Assembly (NCBI RefSeq): GCF_014845115.1
Contig: NZ_NKUI01000044.1
Span: 1-48,216 of the forward strand
Source: Methylorubrum zatmanii
Lineage (GTDB): Bacteria; Pseudomonadota; Alphaproteobacteria; Rhizobiales; Beijerinckiaceae
Direction: 5' to 3'
Length of the DNA: 48,216 nt
The translations under genes and the position numbers were made by a program. Position 1 is the stretch's first letter; each line of letters opens with the position of its first letter. The notes beneath the pieces are model-generated. The model was not told the origin of the DNA. It did not search any database and saw nothing but the letters and a program-made list of their open reading frames with translations. Shown one piece after another: positions 17,379-26,611 of the stretch.

Positions 17379-18329
17379 ATGACACAGCGACTCGACAAGC
17401 GCCCCGAAGGCGGCCCCCGCGCGCCCGCCACCTTCACAGCCTTCGGCCTCGCCGCCGAGGCCGAACCCCTGGCGCCGGGCCTCTACGTGGTGGCCACCCC
17501 CATCGGCAACCTGCGCGACGTCTCGTTCCGCGCCCTCGCGACCCTGGCCGCCGCCGACGCCGTCCTGGCCGAGGATACCCGCGTGACCCGCACCCTGCTG
17601 ATGCATTACGGGATCACCACGCCGCTCCTGTCCTACCACGAGCATTCCAACGACGCCGTGCGCGAGCGGATGGTGATGCGGCTGAAAGGCGGGGAGACCC
17701 TGGCCCTCGTCTCCGACGCGGGCACGCCGCTGGTGTCGGATCCGGGCTTCAAGCTGGTTCAGGCGGCCATCGCCGCCGGCATCCCGGTCACGCCGATCCC
17801 CGGCCCCTCGGCGGTGATGACCGCCATCGTCGCCGCCGGTCTACCGACCGACCGCTTCTTCTTCGAGGGATTCCTGCCACAGAAATCCGGCGCGCGGCGC
17901 AACCGGCTGGAAGCGTTGGCCACCATCCCCGGCACGCTGGTCGTGTTCGAATCCCCCCATCGTCTGCCCGAGATGCTGGCTGACGCCGCCGAGACTCTCG
18001 GTCCCGAGCGTCCGGCGGCGGTGGCGCGCGAATTGACCAAACTCTACGAGACGATCCGCCGTGACAGCCTCGGCGGTTTGGCGGAAACCTTCGCGCAGGA
18101 GGGGCCGCCCAAGGGCGAGGTGGTGGTGGTGATCGGCGCGGCGCCGGAGGACGCGGTCGCGCGGGAGGCCGATACCGGGCTCGATGCCCGCATCGAGGCG
18201 GCCCTCGCCCGGCACTCGATCAAGGACGCCGCCGCCCTCGTCGCCGACGAGACCGGCCAGCCCAAGCGCGTCGTCTATGCCCGCGCCCTGGCGCTCGCTC
18301 GCCGCGGCGATGACGATACATCCGCCTGA
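17379..18329 (+). CDS. rsmI: 16S rRNA (cytidine(1402)-2'-O)-methyltransferase RsmI
   Basis: The product of 316 residues is RsmI, which 2'-O-methylates C1402 of 16S rRNA. It belongs to the tetrapyrrole-methylase fold: [19 protein letters not shown] near residue 34, [12 protein letters not shown] near residue 62, [15 protein letters not shown] near residue 108 and [12 protein letters not shown] near residue 188. The N-terminal 25 residues are extra. Its end overlaps yraN by 20 bp, and the pair faces away from the PBP activator gene. Confidence 0.96.
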   Translation: MTQRLDKRPEGGPRAPATFTAFGLAAEAEPLAPGLYVVATPIGNLRDVSFRALATLAAADAVLAEDTRVTRTLLMHYGITTPLLSYHEHSNDAVRERMVMRLKGGETLALVSDAGTPLVSDPGFKLVQAAIAAGIPVTPIPGPSAVMTAIVAAGLPTDRFFFEGFLPQKSGARRNRLEALATIPGTLVVFESPHRLPEMLADAAETLGPERPAAVARELTKLYETIRRDSLGGLAETFAQEGPPKGEVVVVIGAAPEDAVAREADTGLDARIEAALARHSIKDAAALVADETGQPKRVVYARALALARRGDDDTSA

Positions 18330-18699
18330 TCCGGCCTTACGCCGCCGCCTCACCTACGGCCGGGGCCTCTCCGCCGAGGCGTTGGCGCTGGCGGCCCTGA
18401 TGCTGAAGGGCTACCGGCCGCTGGCCCGGCGCTACGCGGCGGCGGGCGGCGAGATCGACCTGATCGTCCGGCGCGGGCGCACGATCGCCTTCGTCGAGGT
18501 CAAGGCGCGCGCGACCCTGGATGCCGCCGCGACCGCCATCGATGCACGCAAGAGGGCGCGGATGTCCCGCGCCGCGCTGGCCTGGCTCGCCCGTCACCCG
18601 GTTCCCGCCGACGCGACTTTGAGAGCGGATGCCGTCTTCGTGGCGCCGCGCCGCTGGCCGCGCCACCTGCCGAACGCCTTCGAGATCGAAGGCGCCTGA
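18310..18699 (+). CDS. YraN family protein (UPF0102)
   Basis: This 129-residue protein has the UPF0102 core: [21 protein letters not shown], then [22 protein letters not shown] near residues 47-65, which matches the endonuclease-like E-I-D...E-V-K pattern of the Holliday-junction-resolvase-like fold. Biochemical function is unproven. The ATG at 18310 lies within the rsmI 3' end, and the two are probably co-translated. Confidence 0.92.
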   Translation: MTIHPPDPALRRRLTYGRGLSAEALALAALMLKGYRPLARRYAAAGGEIDLIVRRGRTIAFVEVKARATLDAAATAIDARKRARMSRAALAWLARHPVPADATLRADAVFVAPRRWPRHLPNAFEIEGA

Positions 18700-18714
18700 G
18701 CGGATTGAGGAACG

Positions 18715-19104
18715 TCAGCCCTGCGCGCTCTCGATGGCGGCGATCAGGGTGCGCTTCAGGTCGGCTTGGCTGAAGGGCTTCTGCACCACCGGCCGGTCGC
18801 GGAACGGCTCGCGGATGCCCGCTCCGCCGTAGCCGGTCGAGAACACGATCGGCAGCTGACGCTCGGCGATGGCCTCGGCCACCGGATAGATCGGCTCGCC
18901 GGCCACGTTCACATCGAGGATGGCGACCGTGAAGGACTCGCTGCGGGCCATCTCCAGGGCGGTGGCGAGGCGTGCGGCCGGGCCGACGATCTCGCAGCCG
19001 AAATCCAGCAGCATATCCTCGAGCAGCATCGAGATCGCCGCCTCGTCCTCCACGACCAGCACGCGGGCGCCGGACAGACGATCCTCGTTCGAATCCACAG
19101 TCAC
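18715..19104 (-). CDS. single-domain response regulator
   Basis: A 129-residue protein consisting of one receiver domain with no output domain. The acidic pocket is VVEDE near residue 17, the phosphorylated Asp64 lies in VAILDVNV, the switch Thr/Ser is in FSTGYGG and the conserved Lys is in VQKPFSQADL. It resembles the lone receivers that take phosphate from HWE/HisKA_2 kinases in alphaproteobacteria, where they act in phosphorelays. No kinase is adjacent. The start ATG 19104 gives a ten-residue lead before the first strand. Confidence 0.88.
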   Translation of the reverse strand: MTVDSNEDRLSGARVLVVEDEAAISMLLEDMLLDFGCEIVGPAARLATALEMARSESFTVAILDVNVAGEPIYPVAEAIAERQLPIVFSTGYGGAGIREPFRDRPVVQKPFSQADLKRTLIAAIESAQG

Positions 19105-19315
19105 GCCGGGTCGTCTTCCCTATCGATCCGTTCCTGAAACCGGAACGCTGTCTTGGCGGACCGGTCGCGTCTGGAACTCCGGGCGTGGCTCCCCCGACAT
19201 GCTGCGGAAACGGATGCCCCACCCGGAAAACGCTGCCCGGCATTCGGAGCCGTCGCCCGTAAAGCTGGGCGTGTCAAGCACTGGAAAGCCGCGCTCGTGC
19301 TATGCTCGACGGCCT

Positions 19316-20305
19316 ATGTTACTCAGCGCAACATTTCATTCACCCTGTCGCGGCTCGGCACCGTTCCGTCCGCGCTCCGACACCGGTTCCGGCCCCAGCC
19401 GGCGGGACCTTCTGGCCGGTGCCATCGCGGCGCTGCTGCCGGTGGGTGCCCGTGCCGCGCCGGCTCGCTCGATCGTGATCGGTTCAAAGAACGATACGGA
19501 AGGCCGCCTTCTCGGCGAGCTGATCGCCCAGGTTCTCGAAGGCCTCGGCCTGCCGGTGGAACGCCGCCTCGGTCTCGGCCCGACCCTGATCGTCCGCTCG
19601 GCCCTGCTCTCGGGGGAGATCGACCTTTATCCCGAATATACCGGCAACGTGGCCTTCTTCTCCGCCACCGAAACCGACCCGGCCTGGAAGACCGGTGACG
19701 GTGCCTATCACCGGGCCGCAAGTCTCGACGCGGCGCGCGGCCTCGTCTGGCTCGCGCGGGCCCCGGCCAACAATACGTGGCTGATCGCGGTGCAGGGCCG
19801 GCTCGCCCGGGAGCGGAACCTCGCCACCATGGCGGATTTCGCGAGCGCCGTGCGCGCCGACCTCATCCGCCTCGCCGCCTCGACCGAGTTCGTCGAGAGC
19901 CCCGCCGCCCTGCCCTCGTTCGAGGCGGCATACGGCTTCAGCCTGCCGCTCTCCCGCATCGTCAGCCTGCCCGGCGGCGACACGGCCGTCACCGCCCGCG
20001 CGGCGGCGGAGGGAATCAGCGGAATCAATGCCGGCATGGTCTACGGCACGGATGGGGCCCTGGCGGCCCTCGACCTGACCGTGATGAGCGATCCCAAGGG
20101 TGCGCAGATCGTCTACGAGCCGGCCCCCGTGATCCGTGCCGACACGCTCGACCGTTATCCGCAGATCCGCAGGGCCCTCGATCCGGTCTTCGCACGGCTC
20201 GACGCCGAGACTCTGCGGCAGCTCAACGCGGCCATCACCGTGGAGGGACGCACCGCCTCCGCGGTGGCGGCGGAATGGCTCGGCCGGGAGGCGGGCCGCC
20301 CGTGA
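19316..20305 (+). CDS. osmoprotectant ABC transporter substrate-binding protein (YehZ/OsmF-like)
   Basis: The 329-residue protein has a twin-arginine style signal (SRRDLLAGAIAALLPVGARA near residues 29-48) and an OpuAC-type binding domain with IVIGSKNDTEGRLLGELIAQ near residue 53 and GEIDLYPEYTGN near residue 100. OsmF/YehZ proteins bind glycine betaine-like compounds, often weakly. It is the first gene of a three-gene cluster; its TGA overlaps the GTG of the first permease. Ligand identity is inferred from the family only. The start at ATG 19316 is the last Met before the signal. Confidence 0.85.
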   Translation: MLLSATFHSPCRGSAPFRPRSDTGSGPSRRDLLAGAIAALLPVGARAAPARSIVIGSKNDTEGRLLGELIAQVLEGLGLPVERRLGLGPTLIVRSALLSGEIDLYPEYTGNVAFFSATETDPAWKTGDGAYHRAASLDAARGLVWLARAPANNTWLIAVQGRLARERNLATMADFASAVRADLIRLAASTEFVESPAALPSFEAAYGFSLPLSRIVSLPGGDTAVTARAAAEGISGINAGMVYGTDGALAALDLTVMSDPKGAQIVYEPAPVIRADTLDRYPQIRRALDPVFARLDAETLRQLNAAITVEGRTASAVAAEWLGREAGRP

Positions 20306-21444
20306 TCGCACGTCTCCTCCTCGGTCTCGCGGCAGCGGCGCTGGTGCCTGCGATATTCGCGCTTCTGCCGCTGCTGCACCTCGCTCCGAACCGGCTGGTC
20401 ACCGGAACCCCGATCTCTGCGGGCGAGGTGCTCGGGCCCTGGTTTTGGCCGGTGGAAGGCCTCTCGGCCCTCGGCATCACCCTGCTGGCGGCGTGTCGCG
20501 GCCGGGTCGGCTCGGCGGTCGCCGCCGGTGCCTGCGCGGCAGCCGTCACTCTACTCCTGATCGGGCTCGGATCGGGAGCGGACACGGCCCTCGCCGGCCA
20601 GCCGCCAGCCTCGCGAGCGAGGCTCGCCGCCGGAGCCTGGATCGGCCTGATTCTGCTCTCCGCCGCCCTACCGCCGGCTGCCCGGCGGGCCGGCCTGCCC
20701 GGCGGAGGGCTGGTGGCAGGAGCGGGGCTTGGGGCGCTCCTCACGATTCTGTTTGCATCGGGCAGCCTCGACGGGTTGTCCCTCGCCCGCGAAGTGAGGA
20801 GCCGCCGCGATGTCCTGGGTCGGGCGATCCTCGACCATCTCACCCTTACCCTCGGCGCCCTGCTGCTTGCCCTGCTCGTGACCGTCCTGCTCGGCCTGTG
20901 GCGGCGCGGGCGCGGTGCCATCGATCTCGGGGTGAGCGGAGTACAGGTCGTCCCCGCCATCGCCCTGTTCGGCGGCCTCGTCGCCGCGGGCTCGGCTGTT
21001 CTCAACGCCCTCCCGGCCCTGCGCGGATACGGCCTATCGGCCCTCGGCACCGGTCCGGCGCTGGTTGGCATTGCCGCCTACCTGCTGCTGCCGCTCTGGC
21101 GCGGCCTAGAGGCGGCGCTGCGCGCGCCCGATGCGGAAAGCCTCGATGCGGCCCGCGCCCTCGGGCTCAGCCCGCGCCAGATCCTGACGGATCTCCGCCT
21201 GCCCCTCGGCGCTGCCATCCTCGTCGGCGGATTACGGGTCGCCTCGGTCCAGGCGCTCGGGCTCGCAACCCTCGGCGCCCTCGTCGGCGCGGGCGGGCTC
21301 GGCACCCTCGTCTTCGACGGCATGGCCCAGTTCGCACCCGATCTGATCCTGCTCGGGGCCCTGCCGATGATCGCCCTTTCCCTTGCCGCCGAAACCGGCC
21401 TGCGGGCCGTGGAGGCGGCGGCGCGCCGCCGGTGGCCGCGATGA
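20302..21444 (+). CDS. osmoprotectant ABC transporter permease, long form (YehY-like)
   Basis: A 380-residue very hydrophobic protein. The first 170 residues hold about five extra membrane segments, and the last 200 form a standard BPD_transp_1 permease with the ATPase-contact loop DAARALGLSPRQILTDLRLP near residue 285. Size and domain plan match E. coli YehY (385 residues). It starts with GTG overlapping the binding protein stop (GTGA), and its own stop overlaps the next permease (ATGA). Confidence 0.85.
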   Translation: MIARLLLGLAAAALVPAIFALLPLLHLAPNRLVTGTPISAGEVLGPWFWPVEGLSALGITLLAACRGRVGSAVAAGACAAAVTLLLIGLGSGADTALAGQPPASRARLAAGAWIGLILLSAALPPAARRAGLPGGGLVAGAGLGALLTILFASGSLDGLSLAREVRSRRDVLGRAILDHLTLTLGALLLALLVTVLLGLWRRGRGAIDLGVSGVQVVPAIALFGGLVAAGSAVLNALPALRGYGLSALGTGPALVGIAAYLLLPLWRGLEAALRAPDAESLDAARALGLSPRQILTDLRLPLGAAILVGGLRVASVQALGLATLGALVGAGGLGTLVFDGMAQFAPDLILLGALPMIALSLAAETGLRAVEAAARRRWPR

Positions 21445-22154
21445 GCCGCTTCGCACCGGCTCTCGGGCCGCTCCTTCTCGGCATCGTGCTCGGCCTCGGG
21501 AGCCATCCGGCCCTGGCCAGCCTCGTCGGCGGCGCTGCGCACCGTCCCCTCACCCCAGGACGCCTCACGGAGCTGGCTCTCAATCATCTCGCCCTGGCCG
21601 GCGGCGGGCTCGCCCTCGTGGCCGGGATCGGCGGCGGACTCGGCCTGATCGCCACGCGGGCACGCTTCGCTGCCTGGCGCGGGAGCATCGACACCCTCGC
21701 CGCCTTGGCCCAGGCGGTGCCGCCTGTGGTGGTGGTCGCCCTGGCCCTGCCGGTCCTCGGCTTCGGCGGCCCGCCGACGCTCCTGGCTCTGGCCGCCTAC
21801 GGCATCATGCCCGCCCTGCGCGGCACCGTCGCCGCCCTCGAATCCGTGCCGCCAGAGGCGCGCGAGGCGGCCCGCGCCATCGGGCTGACGCCCGGTCAGG
21901 TGCTGCGACAGGTCGAACTCCCGCTGGCTGCGCAGGGCCTCGTCGAGACCCTGCGCACCGCCTTCGTCCTGTCGGTCGCCGTGACGGCGGTGGGGGCCTT
22001 GGCCGGTGCCGCCACACTCGGCACCCCGATCGTCGCCGGACTTCAGAACCAGAACTTCGTGGCGATGCTGCAAGGCGCGCTGGCCAGTGCGGCCATGGCC
22101 TTCCTCGGGGACGCGCTGCTGCTGGCGGCGGGCGGTCTGCTGCGGCGTGAGTGA
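21441..22154 (+). CDS. osmoprotectant ABC transporter permease, short form (YehW-like)
   Basis: This 237-residue permease has a signal-like first helix, five or six membrane segments and the contact loop EAARAIGLTPGQVLRQVELP near residue 137. It matches YehW in size. It overlaps the previous gene by ATGA and ends 7 bp before the stop of the convergent L,D-transpeptidase gene, so there is no room for the ATPase (YehX) that completes this transporter in other bacteria. A suitable ATPase must be encoded elsewhere, or the system does not work as a classical importer. Confidence 0.87.
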   Translation: MSRFAPALGPLLLGIVLGLGSHPALASLVGGAAHRPLTPGRLTELALNHLALAGGGLALVAGIGGGLGLIATRARFAAWRGSIDTLAALAQAVPPVVVVALALPVLGFGGPPTLLALAAYGIMPALRGTVAALESVPPEAREAARAIGLTPGQVLRQVELPLAAQGLVETLRTAFVLSVAVTAVGALAGAATLGTPIVAGLQNQNFVAMLQGALASAAMAFLGDALLLAAGGLLRRE

Positions 22155-22161
22155 GGACGGT

Positions 22162-23247
22162 TCACTTATCGAGGAATTCGACCTTCGCACCCTTTTGCGT
22201 CCGGCTCGCGAGATCCCGCGCATCCCAGTTGGTCAGGCGGATGCAGCCGTGCGACTCGGTCTTGCCGACCTTCTCCGGCTCCGGCGTCCCGTGAATGCCG
22301 TAGGACGGGATCGAGAGATCGATCCAGACGATCCCGACCGGATTGTTCGGCCCCGGATGGATCGAGAACTTCTTCCGGGCCTTCACACCGGCGAAGCGGT
22401 ATTTCGGATTGTAGGTGTACCAGGGATCGAAGGCGATGGCCTTGACCTTGGCCGAGCCGTCCGGCGCCGGCTTCTCGGCGCTGCCGATGGAGGCGGGGTA
22501 ATCCGCCGTCAGCTTGCCGTCCTCGCCATAGGCCTGCAACCGCTTGGTGCGCTTGTCGATCTCGATGCGGGTGACCTTGGGCGGGAGCGGCGCACCCTCG
22601 ACCTTGCCCTCACCCAGCGGCGGCACCGCCGCCACCACGAGGGTGCCGCCGGCCTTGTCCAGGGGCACGTCCGGGTTGAGGGCGGAGAGCAGGTCGCGCT
22701 GCATGTGGAAGCGCTCGGCCAGCATCTCGCGGGGGTTGGTGTAGCGCATCGGCCCGACCTCGGCCTGCTCCTCCATCTTGCGCGGCATCGCCTCGACGAA
22801 GGGGCCTTTCACGTCCGCCTCGGTGATCGTGTACTGCGTCACGACGGGATCGCGGCTCGTCGCCTGGAGCCGGTCGAACAGCTCGCGGGTGAGCCGGTTC
22901 GTGGCCGGCAGCCCCTGAGCGGCGGCGAAGGCCGAGAGCGCGCCGCGCAGGTTCTCGCCGTCGCGCCCATCGATGGCGCCGGGGGAGAACCGGGCGCGGT
23001 CGAGCAGAACCTGCACCTTCACCAGCAGCGGATCCGGCCTGTCACCGGCCTCCTTTTTGGCTGCGGCCTTGGTCTTCGCTTTGGCGGCCTTGTCCGGCTT
23101 CGAATCCTCCCGCGACTCTTGGAAGGTCGCGTTCTCGATCGCCTCGCGGGTCAGGGCCGGCGTCTCGGCCGCGCTCACGGCCGGCGCAACGACCACACTC
23201 AGAAAACAGAGCGCCGTCAGCGCCCCCCACATCGACGCCCGTCCCAT
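22162..23247 (-). CDS. L,D-transpeptidase (YkuD domain)
   Basis: The 361-residue exported protein has a signal peptide (residues 1-26), a Lys/Ala-rich linker, a peptidoglycan-binding-like helical region (DPLLVKVQVLLDRARFSPGAIDG near residue 72) and a C-terminal YkuD catalytic domain. The active-site motif HGTPEPEKVGKTESHGCIRL near residues 313-332 carries the nucleophilic Cys and conserved His. It probably forms 3-3 cross-links or attaches proteins to peptidoglycan. It forms a minus-strand pair with the extensin-like gene upstream, both cell-envelope proteins. Confidence 0.9.
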   Translation of the reverse strand: MGRASMWGALTALCFLSVVVAPAVSAAETPALTREAIENATFQESREDSKPDKAAKAKTKAAAKKEAGDRPDPLLVKVQVLLDRARFSPGAIDGRDGENLRGALSAFAAAQGLPATNRLTRELFDRLQATSRDPVVTQYTITEADVKGPFVEAMPRKMEEQAEVGPMRYTNPREMLAERFHMQRDLLSALNPDVPLDKAGGTLVVAAVPPLGEGKVEGAPLPPKVTRIEIDKRTKRLQAYGEDGKLTADYPASIGSAEKPAPDGSAKVKAIAFDPWYTYNPKYRFAGVKARKKFSIHPGPNNPVGIVWIDLSIPSYGIHGTPEPEKVGKTESHGCIRLTNWDARDLASRTQKGAKVEFLDK

Positions 23248-23335
23248 CGCCCGTCACGCTCCTCGGCCCACGACCAGGGAAAAGCGATGGTCAAGCGCCA
23301 CCGTTCCCGCGACGAAAGGCGCCTCCTGCCCCGGT

Positions 23336-24244
23336 CTATTCGCAGAGCCGGTGGCCGGCATTGCGCTCGCGCTCGTCGAGATGCAGGTGGTTGCCATGGG
23401 CCGCATCGCTGCCGGGCCCCAGCACCGTGCGGAAGAAGCCGCAGGCGCTCGCCCGCACCGTGCTGAGGAAGGCCGCTTCGGGGGTGCCGTCGGGCACGGC
23501 CGAGACGGTGAGGTTCGCGCGCTTGGCGAAGCCGTAGCCCATGATGTCCACGGCATTGGCGAAGCTGTGCTCGCTGAGCTTGGCATCGGTGTCGTGGTTC
23601 TGGCCCCGGCAGACGTAACTGCCTCCGAGCACGAGACTCTTCAGGCTGTCGTCGAATGACCGCCGCGCGGCGACCTGCACCTCGCTCGTCCAGCGCGCCA
23701 GCGCCTCGGCGGACCGGCAGGTCAGGGTCGCGGCGGGCTCCAACGCCACCCCGTCGGCCAGGGCGGTGACGCTCAGGGGGTGCGGCGCGCTGCACTGACC
23801 GTTGCTCAAGGGTGGCAAGGCCTCGAACCGCACCCCGAGCCGTTCCAGCCGGCGCAGGCAGGCGGTGTCGTCCGGCGCCGCCACCGTCAGGACGAGCGCC
23901 GCCTCCCCCGACAATTCCGGCGGGCGGGCCGGCGGCAGCGGCGTCTCCGGGGGAGTCGTGGGCGCCGGCTCCTGACCCGTCGCCGTGCCGGCTGCCCTGG
24001 ACGCCTCCTCCGGCTTCCGGTCACCGGCTCGGTCGGGGGATGTGGCGAGCTCCGGTGGGCGTCCCGGCGGCAGCGGCGTCACCTGGGGCGACGGTGGAAC
24101 GAGATCGTTCGGGCGTTCCGGCGGCTGAGGCGGCGGCAGCGGCACCGTCGCCGCCGGAGCTTGCTTGCCCGGTTCGGCGCGCGGAGCACCGATCCCGGCT
24201 GCGAAGCCGGCGCCGACAAGGCTGGCGAGCATGACAGGCTTCAT
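23336..24244 (-). CDS. extensin-like C-terminal domain protein, secreted
   Basis: A 302-residue protein with a signal peptide (residues 1-22), a Pro-rich region (about 28-115) and an extensin-like C-terminal domain (PF06904 type). The domain has RLERLGVRFEAL near residue 132 and the metal-site-like pattern CRGQNHDTDAKLSEHSFANA near residues 213-232, ending with GNHLHLDE. The fold resembles VanY/MEPE-type peptidases, so a wall-active role is possible but unproven. The linker contains the motif TPLPPxRPPEL twice. It is followed by the L,D-transpeptidase gene after 88 bp. Confidence 0.85.
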   Translation of the reverse strand: MKPVMLASLVGAGFAAGIGAPRAEPGKQAPAATVPLPPPQPPERPNDLVPPSPQVTPLPPGRPPELATSPDRAGDRKPEEASRAAGTATGQEPAPTTPPETPLPPARPPELSGEAALVLTVAAPDDTACLRRLERLGVRFEALPPLSNGQCSAPHPLSVTALADGVALEPAATLTCRSAEALARWTSEVQVAARRSFDDSLKSLVLGGSYVCRGQNHDTDAKLSEHSFANAVDIMGYGFAKRANLTVSAVPDGTPEAAFLSTVRASACGFFRTVLGPGSDAAHGNHLHLDERERNAGHRLCE

Positions 24245-24454
24245 GCCGCGTGGTCCCCGCTCGGCAGCCACGGATCGATGCCACCCCGTCTCGTCATATC
24301 CTCGTTGGCTCCCCGGCCCATCGCGGCAAGAACATCCCGGCCACGCTCCTTGCGAACGCGATCCGATCCGGCCGGGCACGGCCGCTTTGCGCTGAGCCGG
24401 CCGCAAACCTATGTTGACGCCTTGCACCGAACGTCGTTCCCGAAGGCAGAGTTC

Positions 24455-26560
24455 ATGACCGCCGACACCGCACGCGACCTCCCCGTGGGTTCGGGACCCG
24501 GCGACGAGGCCGGCCCGGCGCCGGGAAATCCCTTCGATGCGCGGGAATGGTCGACCCCCTTCGGCCTGCCGCCGTTCGAGGCGATCCGGCCGGAGCATTT
24601 CGTGCCGGCCTTCGCCACCGCGCTGAAGGAGCATGAGGCCGAGATCGCCGCCATCGCCGGAAACCAGGAGGCGGCGAGCTTCGCCAACACCGTCGCGGCG
24701 ATGGAACGGGCCGGCCACGCGCTCGACCGGGTGGCGAACGTGTTCTTCAATCTCACCGGCAGCAACACCGGCCCGGAACTCCAGGCCATCGAGCGGGCGG
24801 TGGCCCCGCAGCTCGCACGGCATGCCAGCGCCATCACCCTGAACCCCGCTCTCTGGGCCCGCCTCTCGGCCATCGACGCCGAGGCGGAGGGCCTCGGCGC
24901 CGAGGAAAGGCGCGTGCTCGACCGCTATCGCAGCCGTTTCCGCCGGGCCGGCGCCGACCTCGCGCCGGAGGCCAAGGCACGCATCGCCGAGATCGCCACC
25001 CGGCTCGCCGAACTCGGCACGCGCTTCGCGCAGAACATCCTGGCCGATGAGCGCAGCTTCATCCTGCCGCTCGACGGCGAGGACGATCTCGCCGGTCTGC
25101 CGCCCTTCCTGCGCGCCGCCGCCGCCGAGGCGGCCAAGGAGAGGGGCGGCGAGCACGGCCACGTCATCACCCTGTCGCGCTCGCTGATCGAGCCCTTCCT
25201 CGTCTTCTCGACCCGCCGCGACCTGCGCGCGCGGGCCTACGACGCCTGGATCCGCCGTGGCGAGAACGGGGGCGAAACCGACAACCGGGCCCTGATCTCG
25301 GAGATCGTGCGCCTGCGGGCCGAGCGGGCGCGGCTGCTCGGCTTCGACAGCTTCGCCCATCTCAAGCTCGACGACACCATGGCCGGCTCGCCCGACGCGG
25401 CGATGGAATTGTTGCGCAACGTCTGGAAGCCGGCGCTGCAGCGGGCCGCCGAGGAGCGCGAGCAGTTGCAGGCGCTGGTGCGCGCCGAGGGACACGATTT
25501 CACGCTCGAAGCGCATGACTGGCGGCATTTCTCCGAGAAGCTGAGGCGATCCCGGCACGATCTCGACGAGGCCGAGATCAAGCCGTATCTGCCCCTCGAC
25601 GGCATGATCCGGGCGGCCTTCGACACCGCCTCACGGCTGTTCGGCCTGAGCTTCGAAGAGATTCGGGACGTGCCGCGCTACCATCCCGACGTGCGGACCT
25701 GGATCGTGCGCGATGCGGACGGGTCGGAGGTGGGCCTGTTCCTCGGCGATTACTTCGCGCGGGCCTCGAAACGGTCCGGCGCCTGGATGAGCGCCTTCCG
25801 CTCGCAGGAGCGGCTCAACGGCGACATCACGCCGATCATCGTCAACGTCATGAACTTCGCCCGGGCGCCGCGCGGCGAGCCGACGCTCCTGTCCTTCGAC
25901 GACGCGCGCACCCTGTTCCACGAATTCGGCCATGCCCTGCACGGGCTCCTCTCGGACGTGACCTACCCGCTCCTGTCTGGCACCGCGGTCTCGCGGGACT
26001 TCGTGGAGTTGCCCTCCCAGCTCTACGAGCACTGGCTGCAGCAGCCGGAGGTGCTGCGGGCCCATGCCCGCCATGTGGAGACCGGCGAGCCGATGCCGGA
26101 GGCGCTGCTGGAGAAGCTCCTGGCCGCCGCGACCTTCAACCAGGGTTTCGCCACCGTCGAATACGCGGCCTCGGCCATCGTCGACATGACGCTGCACCTT
26201 TCCGCCGCCGGCGAGGACGGGCTCGATGTCGGCGCCTTCGAGGTGGACGCCCTGCGCCGCATCGCCATGCCGGCAGAGATCGCGGCGCGGCACCGCGCCC
26301 CGCATTTCGCGCACATCTTCTCCGGCGACGGCTATGCCGCCGGCTATTACAGCTATCTCTGGTCGGAGGTGCTCGACGCCGACGCCTTCGACGCCTTCCG
26401 CGAGGCCGGCGACATCTTCCACCCGGAGACGGCCCAGCGTTTGCGCCGGACGATCTACGGCGCCGGCAACCTGCGCGACGCCCGCGAAGCCTATACGGCG
26501 TTCCGGGGGCGGCTGCCGAGCATCGCGCCGCTGCTCAAGAAGCGCGGGTTGGCAGCTTAA
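24455..26560 (+). CDS. M3 family metallopeptidase (oligopeptidase A / Dcp type)
   Basis: The 701-residue protein is a cytoplasmic zinc peptidase of family M3. The zinc motif HEFGHALHGLLS is near residue 489 and the third ligand Glu lies in SRDFVELPSQLYEHW about 25 residues later. FSGDGYAAGYYSYLWSEVL near residue 625 forms the substrate-binding end. It degrades short peptides, including cleaved signal peptides. The length is usual (680-700). It is convergent with ftfL, with a terminator hairpin between them. OpdA and Dcp cannot be separated with certainty from sequence alone. Confidence 0.93.
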   Translation: MTADTARDLPVGSGPGDEAGPAPGNPFDAREWSTPFGLPPFEAIRPEHFVPAFATALKEHEAEIAAIAGNQEAASFANTVAAMERAGHALDRVANVFFNLTGSNTGPELQAIERAVAPQLARHASAITLNPALWARLSAIDAEAEGLGAEERRVLDRYRSRFRRAGADLAPEAKARIAEIATRLAELGTRFAQNILADERSFILPLDGEDDLAGLPPFLRAAAAEAAKERGGEHGHVITLSRSLIEPFLVFSTRRDLRARAYDAWIRRGENGGETDNRALISEIVRLRAERARLLGFDSFAHLKLDDTMAGSPDAAMELLRNVWKPALQRAAEEREQLQALVRAEGHDFTLEAHDWRHFSEKLRRSRHDLDEAEIKPYLPLDGMIRAAFDTASRLFGLSFEEIRDVPRYHPDVRTWIVRDADGSEVGLFLGDYFARASKRSGAWMSAFRSQERLNGDITPIIVNVMNFARAPRGEPTLLSFDDARTLFHEFGHALHGLLSDVTYPLLSGTAVSRDFVELPSQLYEHWLQQPEVLRAHARHVETGEPMPEALLEKLLAAATFNQGFATVEYAASAIVDMTLHLSAAGEDGLDVGAFEVDALRRIAMPAEIAARHRAPHFAHIFSGDGYAAGYYSYLWSEVLDADAFDAFREAGDIFHPETAQRLRRTIYGAGNLRDAREAYTAFRGRLPSIAPLLKKRGLAA

Positions 26561-26563
26561 ATC

Positions 26564-26602
26564 ATAAAAAAGGAACCCTCCCCCCGGAAAGGGGAGAGGG
26601 TT
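26564..26602 (-). terminator. intrinsic terminator of ftfL
   Basis: Read on the minus strand, AACCCTC-(bulged T)-CCCC pairs with GGGGGAGGGTT around a short TTTCC loop and is followed by CCTTTTTTATG. It lies ten bases after the ftfL stop and also covers the end of the convergent peptidase gene, where the + strand lacks a T run. Confidence 0.8.
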
Positions 26603-26611
26603 GACGTGAGG

